Source: Sphaerosporella brunnea
Lineage: Eukaryota; Ascomycota; Pezizomycetes; Pezizales; Pyronemataceae
Direction: 5' to 3'
Length of the DNA: 24,517 nucleotides
Assembly: GCA_008704415.1 (NCBI GenBank)
Contig: VXIS01000495.1
Coordinates: 1-24,517, forward strand
Positions within the stretch are counted from its first letter, which is position 1. Each line of letters begins with the position of its first letter. Of the stretch, positions 12,238 to 20,765 are shown in pieces. The translations under genes were made by a program, and so were the position numbers. A model generated the notes under the pieces. That model was not told where the DNA came from and ran no database searches. It saw only the letters and a program-made list of their open reading frames with translations.

Positions 12238-12285
12238 GGGGATTGTGAGGGGTTAGGTTGAGGTGATTTCAGGGTTAGTGTGTTG
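12238..12285 (+). repeat. Ragged TTAGGG-type tract at the junction
   Basis: Units GGGGTTAGG and AGGGTTAGTG are recognisable within irregular sequence. The G-rich strand runs left to right, as expected for the end of the left arm. It abuts the clean CCCTAA tract at 12286, so the strand of the repeat switches here. Confidence 0.7.
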
Positions 12286-12382
12286 CTAACCCTAACCCTA
12301 ACCCTAACCCTAACCCTAACCCTAACCCTAACCCTAACCCTAACCCTAACCCTAACCCTAACCCTAACCTAACCCTAACCCT
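12286..12382 (-). repeat. Telomere tract, about 16 CCCTAA units
   Basis: This is an uninterrupted run of CCCTAA on the plus strand, with one short unit (CCTAA) near 12368. It is the fungal/vertebrate-type telomere repeat, and the G-rich strand reads right to left, so it caps the right arm. A length near 100 bp is typical of filamentous ascomycete telomeres. Finding it in the middle of a contig, rather than at its end, is the oddity. Confidence 0.97.
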
Positions 12383-12420
12383 GTTCACCTCTGCCCTTCG
12401 TCGCTTCGCTCCGAAGGCTC
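12383..12420. other. Stem-loop spacer between terminal and internal telomere repeats
   Basis: A 38-bp non-telomeric spacer holds CCTTCG (12395-12400) and CGAAGG (12412-12417), able to form a 6-bp stem with an 11-nt loop. Read on the minus strand it keeps the Gly-rich frame open and encodes AFGAKRRRAEV, a basic, nuclear-signal-like patch. Confidence 0.5.
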
Positions 12421-12446
12421 CTAACCCTAACCCTAACCCTAACCCT
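12421..12446 (-). repeat. Short internal telomere-like block (four units)
   Basis: Four CCCTAA units lie 38 bp inside the terminal tract. On the minus strand they directly continue GGA TTT GGA GGG and encode alternating Gly-Leu in the frame of the Gly-rich tail. Either telomeric repeats were added to a broken gene end, or the coding sequence itself carries telomere-like units. Confidence 0.85.
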
Positions 12447-13016
12447 CCAAATCCACCTTGTCCGAAGCCATTGCCTCCCAAGCCGTTGCTTTTGCATCCA
12501 TCTTCCCCAAATCCGTTGCCTCGAAAGCCCTTTCCTTGGAACCCACCTTGTTCTCCCATCTGAGGATACCAATAATCTGCCGTTTTCTACTGCGCCCGCG
12601 ATGCATCTTGGCGAAGTCGTTCTTGCTCCCAGTTCTGCTCTTGCTCCCAGCACTGCTCTTTCTCCCGGCGCTGCTAGTTCCACCTCCTGCTGGGTTGGGT
12701 AGCCAAACCCTGCAACGCAAGTCCCCAACTCATTAATGGACTGGTTTGGGTTCAGGTTTGGGTTCAGGTTTGGGTTCAGTTGGCTCTGCTGCTCACGCAT
12801 TGTCGCTTCATGCGCTTGCTGCTCACGCATTGTCGCTTGATGCGCTTGCTGCTCACGCATTGTCGTTTCATGCACTTGCTGCTCACGCATTGTTGCTTCA
12901 TGCGCTTGCTGTCGCTCCTCATACCGGCGTCGTGAAACCGATTCCTGTTGCCGCTGCTGCTCGTCCCTTGTCGCCCAGGTGTTGTTGGTGTAGTCTTTCA
13001 TCGTGGATTCGCTCAT
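12447..13016 (-). CDS. Telomere-proximal Gln-rich repeat protein with Gly-rich tail
   Basis: The start codon at 13016 has an A at -3 (GACAATGAGC). The N-terminus MSESTMKDYTNNTWATRDEQ leads into a Gln/Glu/Arg-rich coiled-coil-like region with four copies of QAHEATMREQ-type repeats, then three LNPN repeats and GFGYPTQQEVE. A frame break at about 12674-12676 hides a continuation (REKEQCWEQEQNW, then QERLRQDASRAQ) supported by comparison with the left arm. A TAG at 12587-12589 follows. The same frame then resumes as a Gly-rich tail (GGFQGKGFRGNGFGEDG, then GLGGNGFGQGGFGG) that runs into telomeric repeats. No enzyme motif is seen. Whether the tail belongs to the protein depends on the TAG being an intron remnant, an error or genuine. 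Family unknown; its position at the very tip suggests a chromosome-end-associated gene. Confidence 0.5.
12743..12778 (-). repeat. Three 12-bp coding repeats (LNPN)
   Basis: Three consecutive units of GGTTTGGGTTCA lie on the plus strand. On the minus strand each encodes Leu-Asn-Pro-Asn within the repeat protein. The left arm has a slightly degraded counterpart at about 11735-11770. Confidence 0.85.
12787..12906 (-). repeat. Four 30-bp coding tandem repeats
   Basis: Four in-register 30-bp units each begin TGCTGCTCACGCATTG on the plus strand and differ by one to three bases. On the minus strand each encodes a 10-residue unit close to QAHEATMREQ. A unit length divisible by three and mostly conservative differences suggest the array was kept in frame. 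Such arrays commonly vary in copy number between strains. Confidence 0.9.
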
Positions 13017-13249
13017 TGTCTCTTTGTTTTATCGCTGTCAGACATCACTTGTATTGTCGCAGAACCACCGGCTGTCAGATGTTGCGAGAAGCGCTGCGAA
13101 TGTAGCGGTGGCGTGTGTAAAAAAGTGCTGCTACCAGGTTGATGTGTATCAATCAAACTTGATGTCTAATGGCAATCGAGAGAAGGTCTAGCTAAATGCT
13201 CGAGGTTGAGGCTCAAGGTTACCCGGGTTTCCCACAACCCTAGGTTCGT
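13017..13249. promoter_or_regulatory. Upstream region of the repeat protein gene
   Basis: This 233-bp stretch holds the likely promoter of the minus-strand gene. An A/T-rich GATAAAACAAAGAGA segment lies just before the start codon, and CTGTCAGA occurs twice (near 13037 and 13071). No clear binding motif can be assigned. It also contains a short CTCGAGGTTGAGGCTC segment next to the hAT fragment. Confidence 0.3.
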
Positions 13250-13636
13250 CCTACAACCGCACCCTCGCTCTGACCGGCCGCTGATCCGTCATCATGACCC
13301 TGTCTCCCTCCCGCATCTTCATCCTCACTACTGAAAGCATCCATGACCTCTCTCTATTCATCGGCGCCATCTCTCCTGTTTGTAGAATTATTATTGATGC
13401 TGTGAAGTGCGCACTCATTGAGGCTCCTGTGATTCAGCCAGCTTTTCGGCAGTAAGCCTACACTGATCGGATTCCAGAGAATATTCTCGTCCAACCCTAT
13501 TGGGGCCCGCACTTTTCATCTTCGTCCCGTCGACAGGATGTCTGCCCCTACCTAGCTAGCTATAACACAAGGCTTGAACAAAAGCTCGGTTCGTCAGGCA
13601 ACAGGCTTGAGCCGCCTCCGTTTATGTCCATCACTA
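13250..13636. mobile_element. Truncated hAT-type fragment, sibling of the complete element
   Basis: It aligns in the same orientation with 21310-21662: shared TGTTTGTAGAATTATTA, GGGCCCGCA then TTTTTCATCTTCG-like sequence, CTAGCTAGCTATAAC, and CGTCAGGCAACAGGCT. It ends in a hAT terminus (read inward TAGTGATGGACATAAACGG) at 13636. The opposite terminal repeat and a matching 8-bp duplication were not found on the telomere side, so it is a broken copy. The minus-strand acidic coding tail (NNSTNRRDGADE, then SSEDEDAGG) is also recognisable. Confidence 0.7.
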
Positions 13637-13639
13637 CTG

Positions 13640-14990
13640 ACTGATCGTTGGTCGCTCTCGGCCTGCTTTTCGTCTTGAACTGGTTGAGAAATGTTCAAAA
13701 CCTCTTCCTACTGCCTACGCTACCGCCGCTCCTGATCCCTCGCCACCCATTATCGACCGATCTTTGCTGTGGGAGTGGAGGCCGAAGGCTCCTATATGTG
13801 CCGGAGGAGTTGCCGCGGCCGACGTTCTTGCTGATGTTCAACTGGTTGAGATATGAACGAAACCAACTTCTGCTTCATGCCCCTCCCGGCAATCCTACTC
13901 CCCGAGCCTCACCGCTTTTGACTATGGGATGACCAGTCCTCAGGGCCCTCAACTTTCGGAATCCAACGCGGCCGCCAGCGTTGTGGCTGGTGTTGAACTG
14001 GCTGATATCTCCTATCACACGCGCCCCCGCCTGAAACTCCACTTGTCGCCGTATGATGTCCGAGGACCTGTGTTAAGGGTGCTTAACTCCTTCAACCAAG
14101 CGTATGCGACTGCGTAAGGGCTGCTGTACAGTTGGTTATGATGTGGTGGCTGCGCCTCCTGCTATCCGGTACATACCCTACCAGCGGTTTTCAGGACACA
14201 CTATCCGCGTGAACACCACTGACTGAGCCGGCGCATTTCGCAGCCACTATCAGCCCCATCTGTCATGTTTGCTAGCCTTCCGAGACCGAGAATGGCTGTT
14301 CTAGGGCTTATAAGTGTACTACATCTATTCACGGTCTGGCGACGCATGCTGCTGTTCAAACGATTCTGATTATTGAGATACGGCACAAGTCCCCTTCTGC
14401 AGCACTTCCTTCTACCGTGCTCCTTGCACCAGGGCGCCGTTTAACCTGGGAGTGGCAGCCTTACGTGTCGCAAACGGGCTGAATCCACCGCCACCGTCGC
14501 CGGATCCGCTGAGGCTGAACTGATGGAGATGTGTAAAAACTTCTGCGCAGGCTCAACGTGGTAGGTTGACGCACCTAGCAATGTTCTCGAGACCACACAC
14601 TGCACGGGTCTAACGATGTTTAGCCTTCAACCAAAGCGTAGCCATCTCGCTAGGTATTCGCTCGAGGTGCAAGCCTACCCGGATGACGCAGCGCCGCCAC
14701 ACCCTGTCTCACCTTCTGGCCTGGTACTTTCGCCAGGGCGCAGTTTAACCTAGGAATGACAGTCTTAGTGACGGCAACAACTGAAGTTACAGCCCTAGCG
14801 GCAAGGGTTGCAACACCGCGGTTGGTCACGGCGGATATGGGTGGCGATGCGGGGCAGTCGAAAGCTGACTCTATTGCGGTGACCAGCAGCCGAGTAGCCT
14901 CTCCGCTGGCTCAGCCCTGGAGTGCGTCATTGCAGCTTGCGGGAGTCGGCTGGGCGGCATAAGTAATGCACCACAGCGAGCTCGGTGCCG
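13640..14990 (+). pseudogene. Degenerate coding area with repeated Trp-Glu-Trp modules
   Basis: In shifting plus-strand frames a module recurs: a Pro/Ser-rich linker, then (L/S)LxWEWxP, then an Ala/Val-rich stretch ending (V/E)L(V/M)E(I/M). Examples are DRSLLWEWRPKAP (Trp codon at 13770), APGRRLTWEWQPYV (14447), and a decayed copy in which the two Trp codons read TAG and TGA (14751 and 14757). The ELVE-like part recurs at 13677, 13839, 13995 and 14517, a spacing near 156-162 bp or multiples of it. No family is recognised. It may be a decayed repeat-domain protein or a satellite with coding-like content. The largest single open frames are 60-95 codons and none is a credible intact gene. Confidence 0.35.
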
Positions 14991-15289
14991 GTAGTCCAGC
15001 CATTGCACCAAAGTCTGTTGGATGCAGTCCCGCAAGGTTGAATTCCGGCGCCGATGCTGAACGCCAGGGGTGAAATCCAAAGAGTAGCGACAGTTCGTAG
15101 AATATCCCGCTCGAGGTTATGTCATACGAACTGCACGCAGATCAGGCTGTAAATCGGGTTTCTAACGCCGAATAATCATCCACTTTGGTGCGCGCAATAC
15201 CGTTGTCTGAGAGCAGGGTAGGTTATGAGTCGGCGACCACTGCGCTTGATCAATGATGGCTTTGTCTGGGGTTTCGTTGTTCGCAGCCC
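14991..15289. other. Stretch between module region and inner LINE
   Basis: No gene is supported. A minus-strand frame (14871-15080) contains STLRDCIQQTLVQWLDYRHR and an adjacent frame has ARTKVDDYSALETRF, so this may be decayed coding sequence on the far side of the LINE insertion. The left arm does not keep these frames. Confidence 0.25.
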
Positions 15290-16321
15290 ACGTCTCAGCG
15301 AGCTACCAATACAGCACGATCCAGCATGGGTAAGGGCAAGGCTGGAGCCAAACAGCCGTCGGCAACGACATCGGCAACAACGTCGACATCGACGACATGC
15401 GGCACCGTCCGCATTTTCGTAGACGCGCAGGCAGCTCTCCGACGGCTACTCGACACCAGGCCCGGACCTGGACAGTGGATCGTCCCCAGGATCGCGCGCG
15501 CCGAGAGAGCCATTCTAGACGCGGGCTGGTCCACGGAATTCCGCTTCACGCCAGGCCACAAAGACGTCCCCGGCGACGAACAATCCAACAAGCGCGCCAA
15601 AGACGCCGCCAGCAGCCGATCTCCATGCGAAGCCTCCGAGGTGCTCGCCGCGACGTCGCTCGCCTACATCCCCATGGCCGGCACCGAGGCCAAACGACAA
15701 GACCGCGATCGATGGCTTGCCAAGCACTGCCGGCTGAGGAGCTACTACAGGATTCCCAGAGGCAGAGGGAAAGGCGACAAGACCGCGTTTAAGACCAAGA
15801 AGGCCGTAGCTGCGCGCTTGTTCCAACTGCGGCTCCAGAAAGCTCCGACAGCCCCTACCTGCATCGGACCTGACGACGCGCTGGCGACCAGCGCTGGTGG
15901 TGCCGTAGCGGCGCCGTCCAGACGCGGGACCACCTATTCAAGTTTTGCAAGCGGTGGAAGGACGCTCAGAGACTGCTCTGGAGGAGGGTGTCAGAGGTCA
16001 CGAAGGGAGGAGGACGGAAACGCCGGCCGGCGGTAGCCACTGCCGCGCTGCTAGCGGATGATAGGTGTACCGAGGCCGTCATGGACTTCCTGAGCACTAC
16101 TAAAGTCGGATCCTGGCCTGCTGGAGGCATACTGTGTTGAGACTATATTTTCTTTCCTTGGTGCGCGTGTATGATATTCGGAGCGATTTCCTTCGTCCTT
16201 TTCCTCAGAAGAGCCGCAGGCCTCAGTAGTGGGCTCTGCCGAAGCTGTAGCATAGTCTCTTCCTTTTACATATGTCATGGCCGCAAGCGGCCGAATACAA
16301 TATGATTAAAACAAAAACAAA
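15290..16321 (+). pseudogene. Tad1-like LINE ORF2 C-terminus and 3' end (inner copy)
   Basis: An open frame of 236 codons (15326-16036) holds the second half of an RNase H domain: FVDAQAAL with Asp33 (the DSQAAL motif of this family) and FTPGHKDVPGDEQSNKRAK with His78 and Asp84. The upstream TDGS and Glu motifs are absent, so the fragment is 5'-truncated or decayed. A frameshift near 15850-15885 moves the C-terminus to another frame: RWWCRSGAVQTRDHLFKFC (the first Cys of the CCHC motif is Arg), then LLADDRCTEAVMDFLSTTKV and a TGA at 16138-16140. The 3' untranslated part repeats the outer LINE signatures (GTAGCATAGTC, TATGTCATGGCCGCA, CGAATACAATATGATT) and ends in an A-rich tail (16304-16321). 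It belongs to the same family as the outer copy. Confidence 0.87.
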
Positions 16322-16686
16322 GCTAGTGGCGTTCCATGAGCAGAAGTATCTGTCTCGACTGGCATCATTTCGTCTTTAAATTTAAACTGTAACCCAGAGT
16401 TATGGGGTGTGTGACTGTGGTCAAAAGATGTTTTGAGTGTTGACCCGTGCATCTCACCATTGATTTTCTGTGAATTGCCCGTACACGCAGCCATTTCTGC
16501 TATGTCCGCCCCTCTGAATGCGTTGCCTAGTTCCACTGAGTTTTGGTCTTGTTCGCAGACCTTGTGATAAAGTCGATGAAATAGAGGCCGAAACAACTGA
16601 GTAATCTTGGTGCCAGCCCTCGCTGCCGTCAGGAATCGGCCAACCTCTAGATATAATAGTGATCGAGAAAGGTCGACCGGCTCGCG
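16306..16686 (-). pseudogene. Open coding remnant terminated by the LINE tail
   Basis: A minus-strand frame is open for 127 codons from just after a TGA at 16687-16689 to a stop inside the LINE A-tail. It reads like genuine protein: VDLSRSLLYLEVGRFLTAAR, then an Arg/His-rich helix-like part (FRPLFHRLYHKV) and SVELGNAFRGADIAEMAAC. The last residues (LALFLF) are encoded by the LINE tail, so the LINE landed in, or at the edge of, an older gene. The N-terminus is not resolved and the family is not recognised. Confidence 0.35.
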
Positions 16687-16689
16687 TCA

Positions 16690-17683
16690 CTGGGCAAGAG
16701 TACTCAGTCATGGTACTCAGGCAGACAGATTATCTGTCAACATTATGCGCCGGAGCCTCTCTGCGACAGGAAGATCTATAATGTCGGGAAATTGGCATTG
16801 GCTGGCACGCAATGAGCAGCTCAGTCTCATCAGGTGGATGCTGTGGAGCGGGATCGGGATGAGCCGCAGGGGCTGAGCGGGAAGGGGATGAGCGGGATGG
16901 GGACGATAAAGATTACGATGATTGGGATGAGGATGAGCGCAAGGGGATGAGCGGAATGGGAATGAGCGGGATGGGCACCAATGACCTGAATCGCAAGGAA
17001 AGCGCTGCACGGGCCGGGTGAGCGAGCTGACGTTGGTGATGTTGATCGGCATGCCTAGCTCTGGCATCCCCATCTCCGCCCCCCCGAAGCAATCAGGTAG
17101 ACTATGATGTGGCAGTCCTGCGATCCGTCACCACCCTAACAGTCAACGGCACTCTACCTGTGACCGTGATGGAAAAAAGCGGGCCCGCCGCTGGTTGTCA
17201 TTCTGGTTCCATGTCCAAATCTTTCATCTTTTGACTCCACCTCCTCTGCTCCACCCTGTTACCTCATGCTCGAAGAACGTAGATCCCCTGCGCATGGTTG
17301 CTATCCAGCACCTCCTGCCTGATTACTGGCGCGGGGTCTCTGCGCCAACATCCAAGAACGGCTGTTGGCGGGGTCATCGTGAAGGGGACAGGTGATGTAT
17401 GCGGGTGAGGAGCAAAGGGGGTGGGAATTTCATCTCCCGGGCATCATGAATTGAAGCTGACGGAGATTTCCAACAACATGAGGCACGATGATTTGTAATT
17501 GTTGTCATTGAAGGGCAGAGTACCTAATTTCCAGGCTGCCGTGTTAGCTCTTTCCAGTCTGTCTCCACTACAGCTCACATAGTGTCCAGGCATCGCGCTG
17601 GCTGTCACGGGTTGGTCAGTCGTGACTGACGTCCCAACAATGGAGAAAATAATCTCCTGTCAAGTAAATTGCATTGACTGACC
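16690..17683. other. Gene-poor stretch upstream of the long degenerate frame
   Basis: No gene is supported. It includes the GGGATGAGCG-type minisatellite (16871-16980). A patch at 17195-17395 has conserved sequence in both arms but different open frames. The last 80 bp contain an in-frame TGA, then a strong start context, and so form the leader of the downstream frame. Confidence 0.35.
16871..16980. repeat. GGGATGAGCG-type minisatellite
   Basis: This is an imperfect short tandem array built from GGGATGAGCG, GGGATGGGG and GATGAGG-like units, interrupted by an A/T-richer segment (GATAAAGATTACGATGATT). It is mirrored at about 6735-6870. The purine strand bias is strong. Confidence 0.6.
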
Positions 17684-20600
17684 ATGGTGGACTTAGAGCT
17701 TGCCCGGCTTAGCCATTGTGCATTCTCTGAATGCCACGTGACATGGTGAGGACATTCAGCAGCAGCGGAAGGCTTTCGCAGCAGATGCCGGTGTTGGTTA
17801 TCTATATCATCATGAACAGGATCAGATGAACGGTGAAGACGTATAAGACTTCGGAACTTGGAGTACATTCGGTCGCCTTTGCCCTCACCTCAGCGCGCAG
17901 ATGACAACGAGAACAACTCACGCATTCATGAGCAAGCGGCACGCGCCGATTGTCCAATTCCGCAGCTGAACCAGGAACCGCAGGCAAGACCCAGCCTGGA
18001 GCGGCACCAGGACGTTCGGATGCCATTGACGTATGCACACGCGCTATCGGAAGAGCACGTCGCAAGCTGCGTGCACAGCACATTGTGCTCTCCGAAGACA
18101 CTGCAGACTTTGACAGGCTGCTGATTTCGTCAGCAGTGATTTCTGCCGCGGACGCATCGGGGTCTCTATCGCGGTAAGGTTACCGCAAAGACAACAATAA
18201 CTAAGGACATTGTCCAGCGCGCTGTAGCGTAGACCCTCCTTGCCGCTCCAGCTGCCACATCAGGCGCGAGCTACGATTTGGAAGTCGATGAGGTATTGGA
18301 CGTTGGGCTGCCCAGGCACCGCCCGCTGAATGGCTCCAGTCTGACACTCGCCACCGAGAACGACGTGCTCGCGACCGTGTGGGACTATATTAAGTTGAGT
18401 CTGTCGGCGAATGGGATCATACAAGCGTTGGGATGCTCAGGCGCTTCTCTGGGAGCAGCATTGTGCGCGCTTTCAGGATCGGGAGTGCCGGACACACCTT
18501 CGACGATACAATTGGGATCAACAGAAGAGAACCCTTGAATGATCACTACACCGCAGGGAACAATGGAACACTGGCCAGGAAGACGTCGCTTCCGTGCGTG
18601 TGGGCACAAACTGCTTTATTTAAATTATTGGTTGAGGACATGTTACTTTGCTGCAGGACAAGTAGGAGGACGTGTGCGCCAGCGTGCTCCCACTGAGCAG
18701 GGCTGCCACAAGTCCGGCCAGTCCGGCTTTGGAGGGCGCTTGAATCCGTTTGATTCAAACGGGCTCAGGCCCGGTGAACACCCGGCGCCCGCCGGGCCCG
18801 TCAGGCACGGGTACTATCTTTGCTTACACTGACATCAAGAAAAAGAAAACGAAAGGGGGATCCAGATTCAACGTGAAGCCCCCTACCCATTAATCCCCGC
18901 CGCCCGCTGTTCCAAGTCACTGGGCATACGGTCGACCTGATGAATTTTGCTACGCTCCTCAGCGATTTTAGTGGCCGTGAGTTCGGCCCGCTGACCGAAC
19001 CGATCTTGACCAGGGGTTCCCGGCGCCGGCCGGCACCTATCAGATATCCAGACTTTTCATACACTGGCCCGAACCTATCAGGCTTTTCGCATCATCGGCC
19101 TCACCTGACCGACTCCGTGGGGCCCGGTTTGACCTGGCGGGCGGCCGGACTATTGACTGCCCTGCCACTGAGAATGAAGGAGATAATCGTGAAGGACCAT
19201 GGCGTGGCTGCGTTCAGTACTGCGTGACACGCCAGCCCGGTAGAGAGTAGAAAGATGCCGGCGAGAACGACGACACGATCAAGGCGCTAATTCTGCCCAG
19301 ACCAGGCATTCGGTGTGACAGTGACCAACTGTGGGACGGATCCGAACTCTGGCGGAGGTGGCAAGGTGGGTAGAAACGTTGCGAGAGGGTAGATTACGTG
19401 GGCCTAAGCGGCGTGAAGAACAGGTAATCACCCGGTAGATGGGCCGTAGACGCCGCAGGTGCCTGTCCGAATTACCCTGCCACACCTTTGGCCGTCCATC
19501 AACCTTTTCGGCGATCATTGCGGTGTGCTGAGTACCCCATAGGCGATGCGATGCCGGCAATCCGTGAGTGGTAGTCAGGAGGGTGTATTCCGCAAAGTCT
19601 CGGATCGTCGGCATTTCTCTTGATTCCCACGATCACCATTTACTCAAGCCGACCGGTGGATGGCTGATTGCATGCCCACGCACGGGACGCTCATCGAGGG
19701 CCGTGGGATAAGACAACATAGACATTGCAACCAATATACAGTCCGTTCAGGTACCTCCGCCAGCTGTGGGGCGTCTCAAGCCCCGCATTGGAGCGAGCGT
19801 CCGATATAAGATGTCAATATAGAGGGGATCGTGCGAGGCACCATCAGATATCAGAAATGTATGATGAATTCACGAAAGGTGCGCGTGTATGCATACACGC
19901 TATATGCACACATGATATCGGCGCAACCAGCTTCACCGCGGCCTCGCTGCCGTCGTCTCAGGCCGCAATCGCGATGAATGGCAACCGGCGCAGTCGATGC
20001 AGCATCTGCGACTGACGGATGTCGGACAACCCTGCTCACCCCGGCACACATGTAATGGGCACCTTCAATACTGTGTCCCCAGGGGATTTCAGCCGGGCTC
20101 CATCTCACCAACCGCCACATTGAGCGTCAGGTCTGGACCTGGGACACAGGCCAGCTAAGCATTGCGCTACGAAGACGCGTGCATTCAGAGAGATCTAAAG
20201 GGCTCCTAAAATGGCGGGAATAGGGGTCCAGCGGTTGCGCAAACTTACGACGTCCCGCGCATTCTACCGCCGGCTATTTCTGGCATGCCGCTGGATACTC
20301 CGCCCGCTGCTCGGCCGCCCGCTATGCCTATGGCTTGCTGATTTTGAACCCCCCATTGAAGCAGAATCCGCGCCTACTATCGATAACCGCCGCCGTCGAC
20401 ACCTACCGTCTCCTGCTACGGCCACCCCACGCAGCAAGACGAAAATTATCTCTCAAAGGGAACAATCGAGATGCCCTATGCTCCTCAGCACATTGTCCAA
20501 TTGATGCAATGTCTGTGGCGTGAATCCGGATCTCTGCAGCACGCGCGAACAAGGGTGTATGTACACGTATCGGGACCAGCCTTTTTGTTTGGCCCAGCAG

Positions 20601-20765
20601 TCACCCAAAGACGCTTGGATTCGCCAACATCCGGCGTCCCTGCAAACGGCAACGAAGATTGCTCGCATCTGTCACCGTGATCGTTCGGGCTGCGCCTCGT
20701 GGTTCAGCTATACTACCACCGCCAGCGTTTTGGAACAATGGAGGCCATTGGGACAGTGGGACTGA
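17684..20765 (+). pseudogene. Long degenerate intronless coding region, possibly capsid-derived
   Basis: The start codon at 17684 sits in ACCATGG after an in-frame stop. Reading both arms together, one coding track continues for about 1,000 codons, broken by small indels and about nine stops (for example TAG 18230, TGA 19225, TAG 19371, TAA 19425). Coding-like blocks in order are: ARLAIVAFSDAT; KAFAADAGVGYLYHHEQD; TYKLRNLEYIRFAFCPHL; DIVQRAVA and ASYDLEVDEV; SLTLATENDVLATVWDYI; GCSGASLGAALCALSGSG; DTIGINRREPLNDHYTAG; LLYLNYWLRTCYFAAGQVGG; SGFGGRLNPF; TDIKKKKTKGGSRFNVKPLP; LLSDFSGREFGPLTEPIL; RTIDCPATENEEIIVKDHG; later a Pro/Ala-rich linker (PRILPPAISGMPLDTPPAAR); and a final block with PYAPQHIVQ. 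The lack of introns, the length and the Pro/Ala-rich late region suggest a totivirus-like capsid integrated in the genome. That is an impression, not a motif match. Alternatives are a retroelement gag or an unknown host gene. Confidence 0.4.

Larger units (their letters stand above)
1..12285 (+). repeat. Left arm of a window-sized inverted repeat
   Basis: This arm is the reverse complement of the right arm over its whole length. Base 1 pairs with 24483 and the paired coordinates sum to 24484 over the first several hundred bases. The sum drops to about 23720 after a 774-bp segment missing here, then rises to about 23986 at base 9241 and 24592 at base 12121. The rise means this arm has gained many extra bases toward the centre. 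Up to about 7 kb the arms differ by sparse single-base changes and indels. Beyond that the left copy carries dense small insertions that break every reading frame still open on the right. The right arm is the better guide to the true sequence. Confidence 0.96.

Noticed and set aside
12238..12300. Residual sequencing adapter at the turn-around point
   Set aside because: I looked for a hairpin-adapter-like sequence between the two telomere tracts. Only a few unexplained bases (TGTGTTG) are present, too short to call.
12787..12906. CRISPR-like array
   Set aside because: The units are directly abutting in-frame coding repeats with no unique spacers, and the context is eukaryotic.
18170..18232. 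A GTAAG...CTAAG...CAG intron in the long degenerate frame
   Set aside because: Reading straight through gives coding-like sequence (KDIVQRAVA) in the frame of the following block apart from one TAG, while splicing leads to stops in the frames I tried. The intron-like bases are probably chance.
17950..18538. Heme-thiolate peroxidase based on a GSLSR motif
   Set aside because: The single short match lacks the expected Pro-Cys-Pro heme ligand region, and the order of the surrounding blocks does not fit.
17684..20765. In-frame stops as proof of repeat-induced point mutation
   Set aside because: Any TAG, TAA or TGA is one C-to-T change from CAG, CAA or CGA, so the stops alone prove nothing. A dinucleotide bias test between diverged copies is needed.
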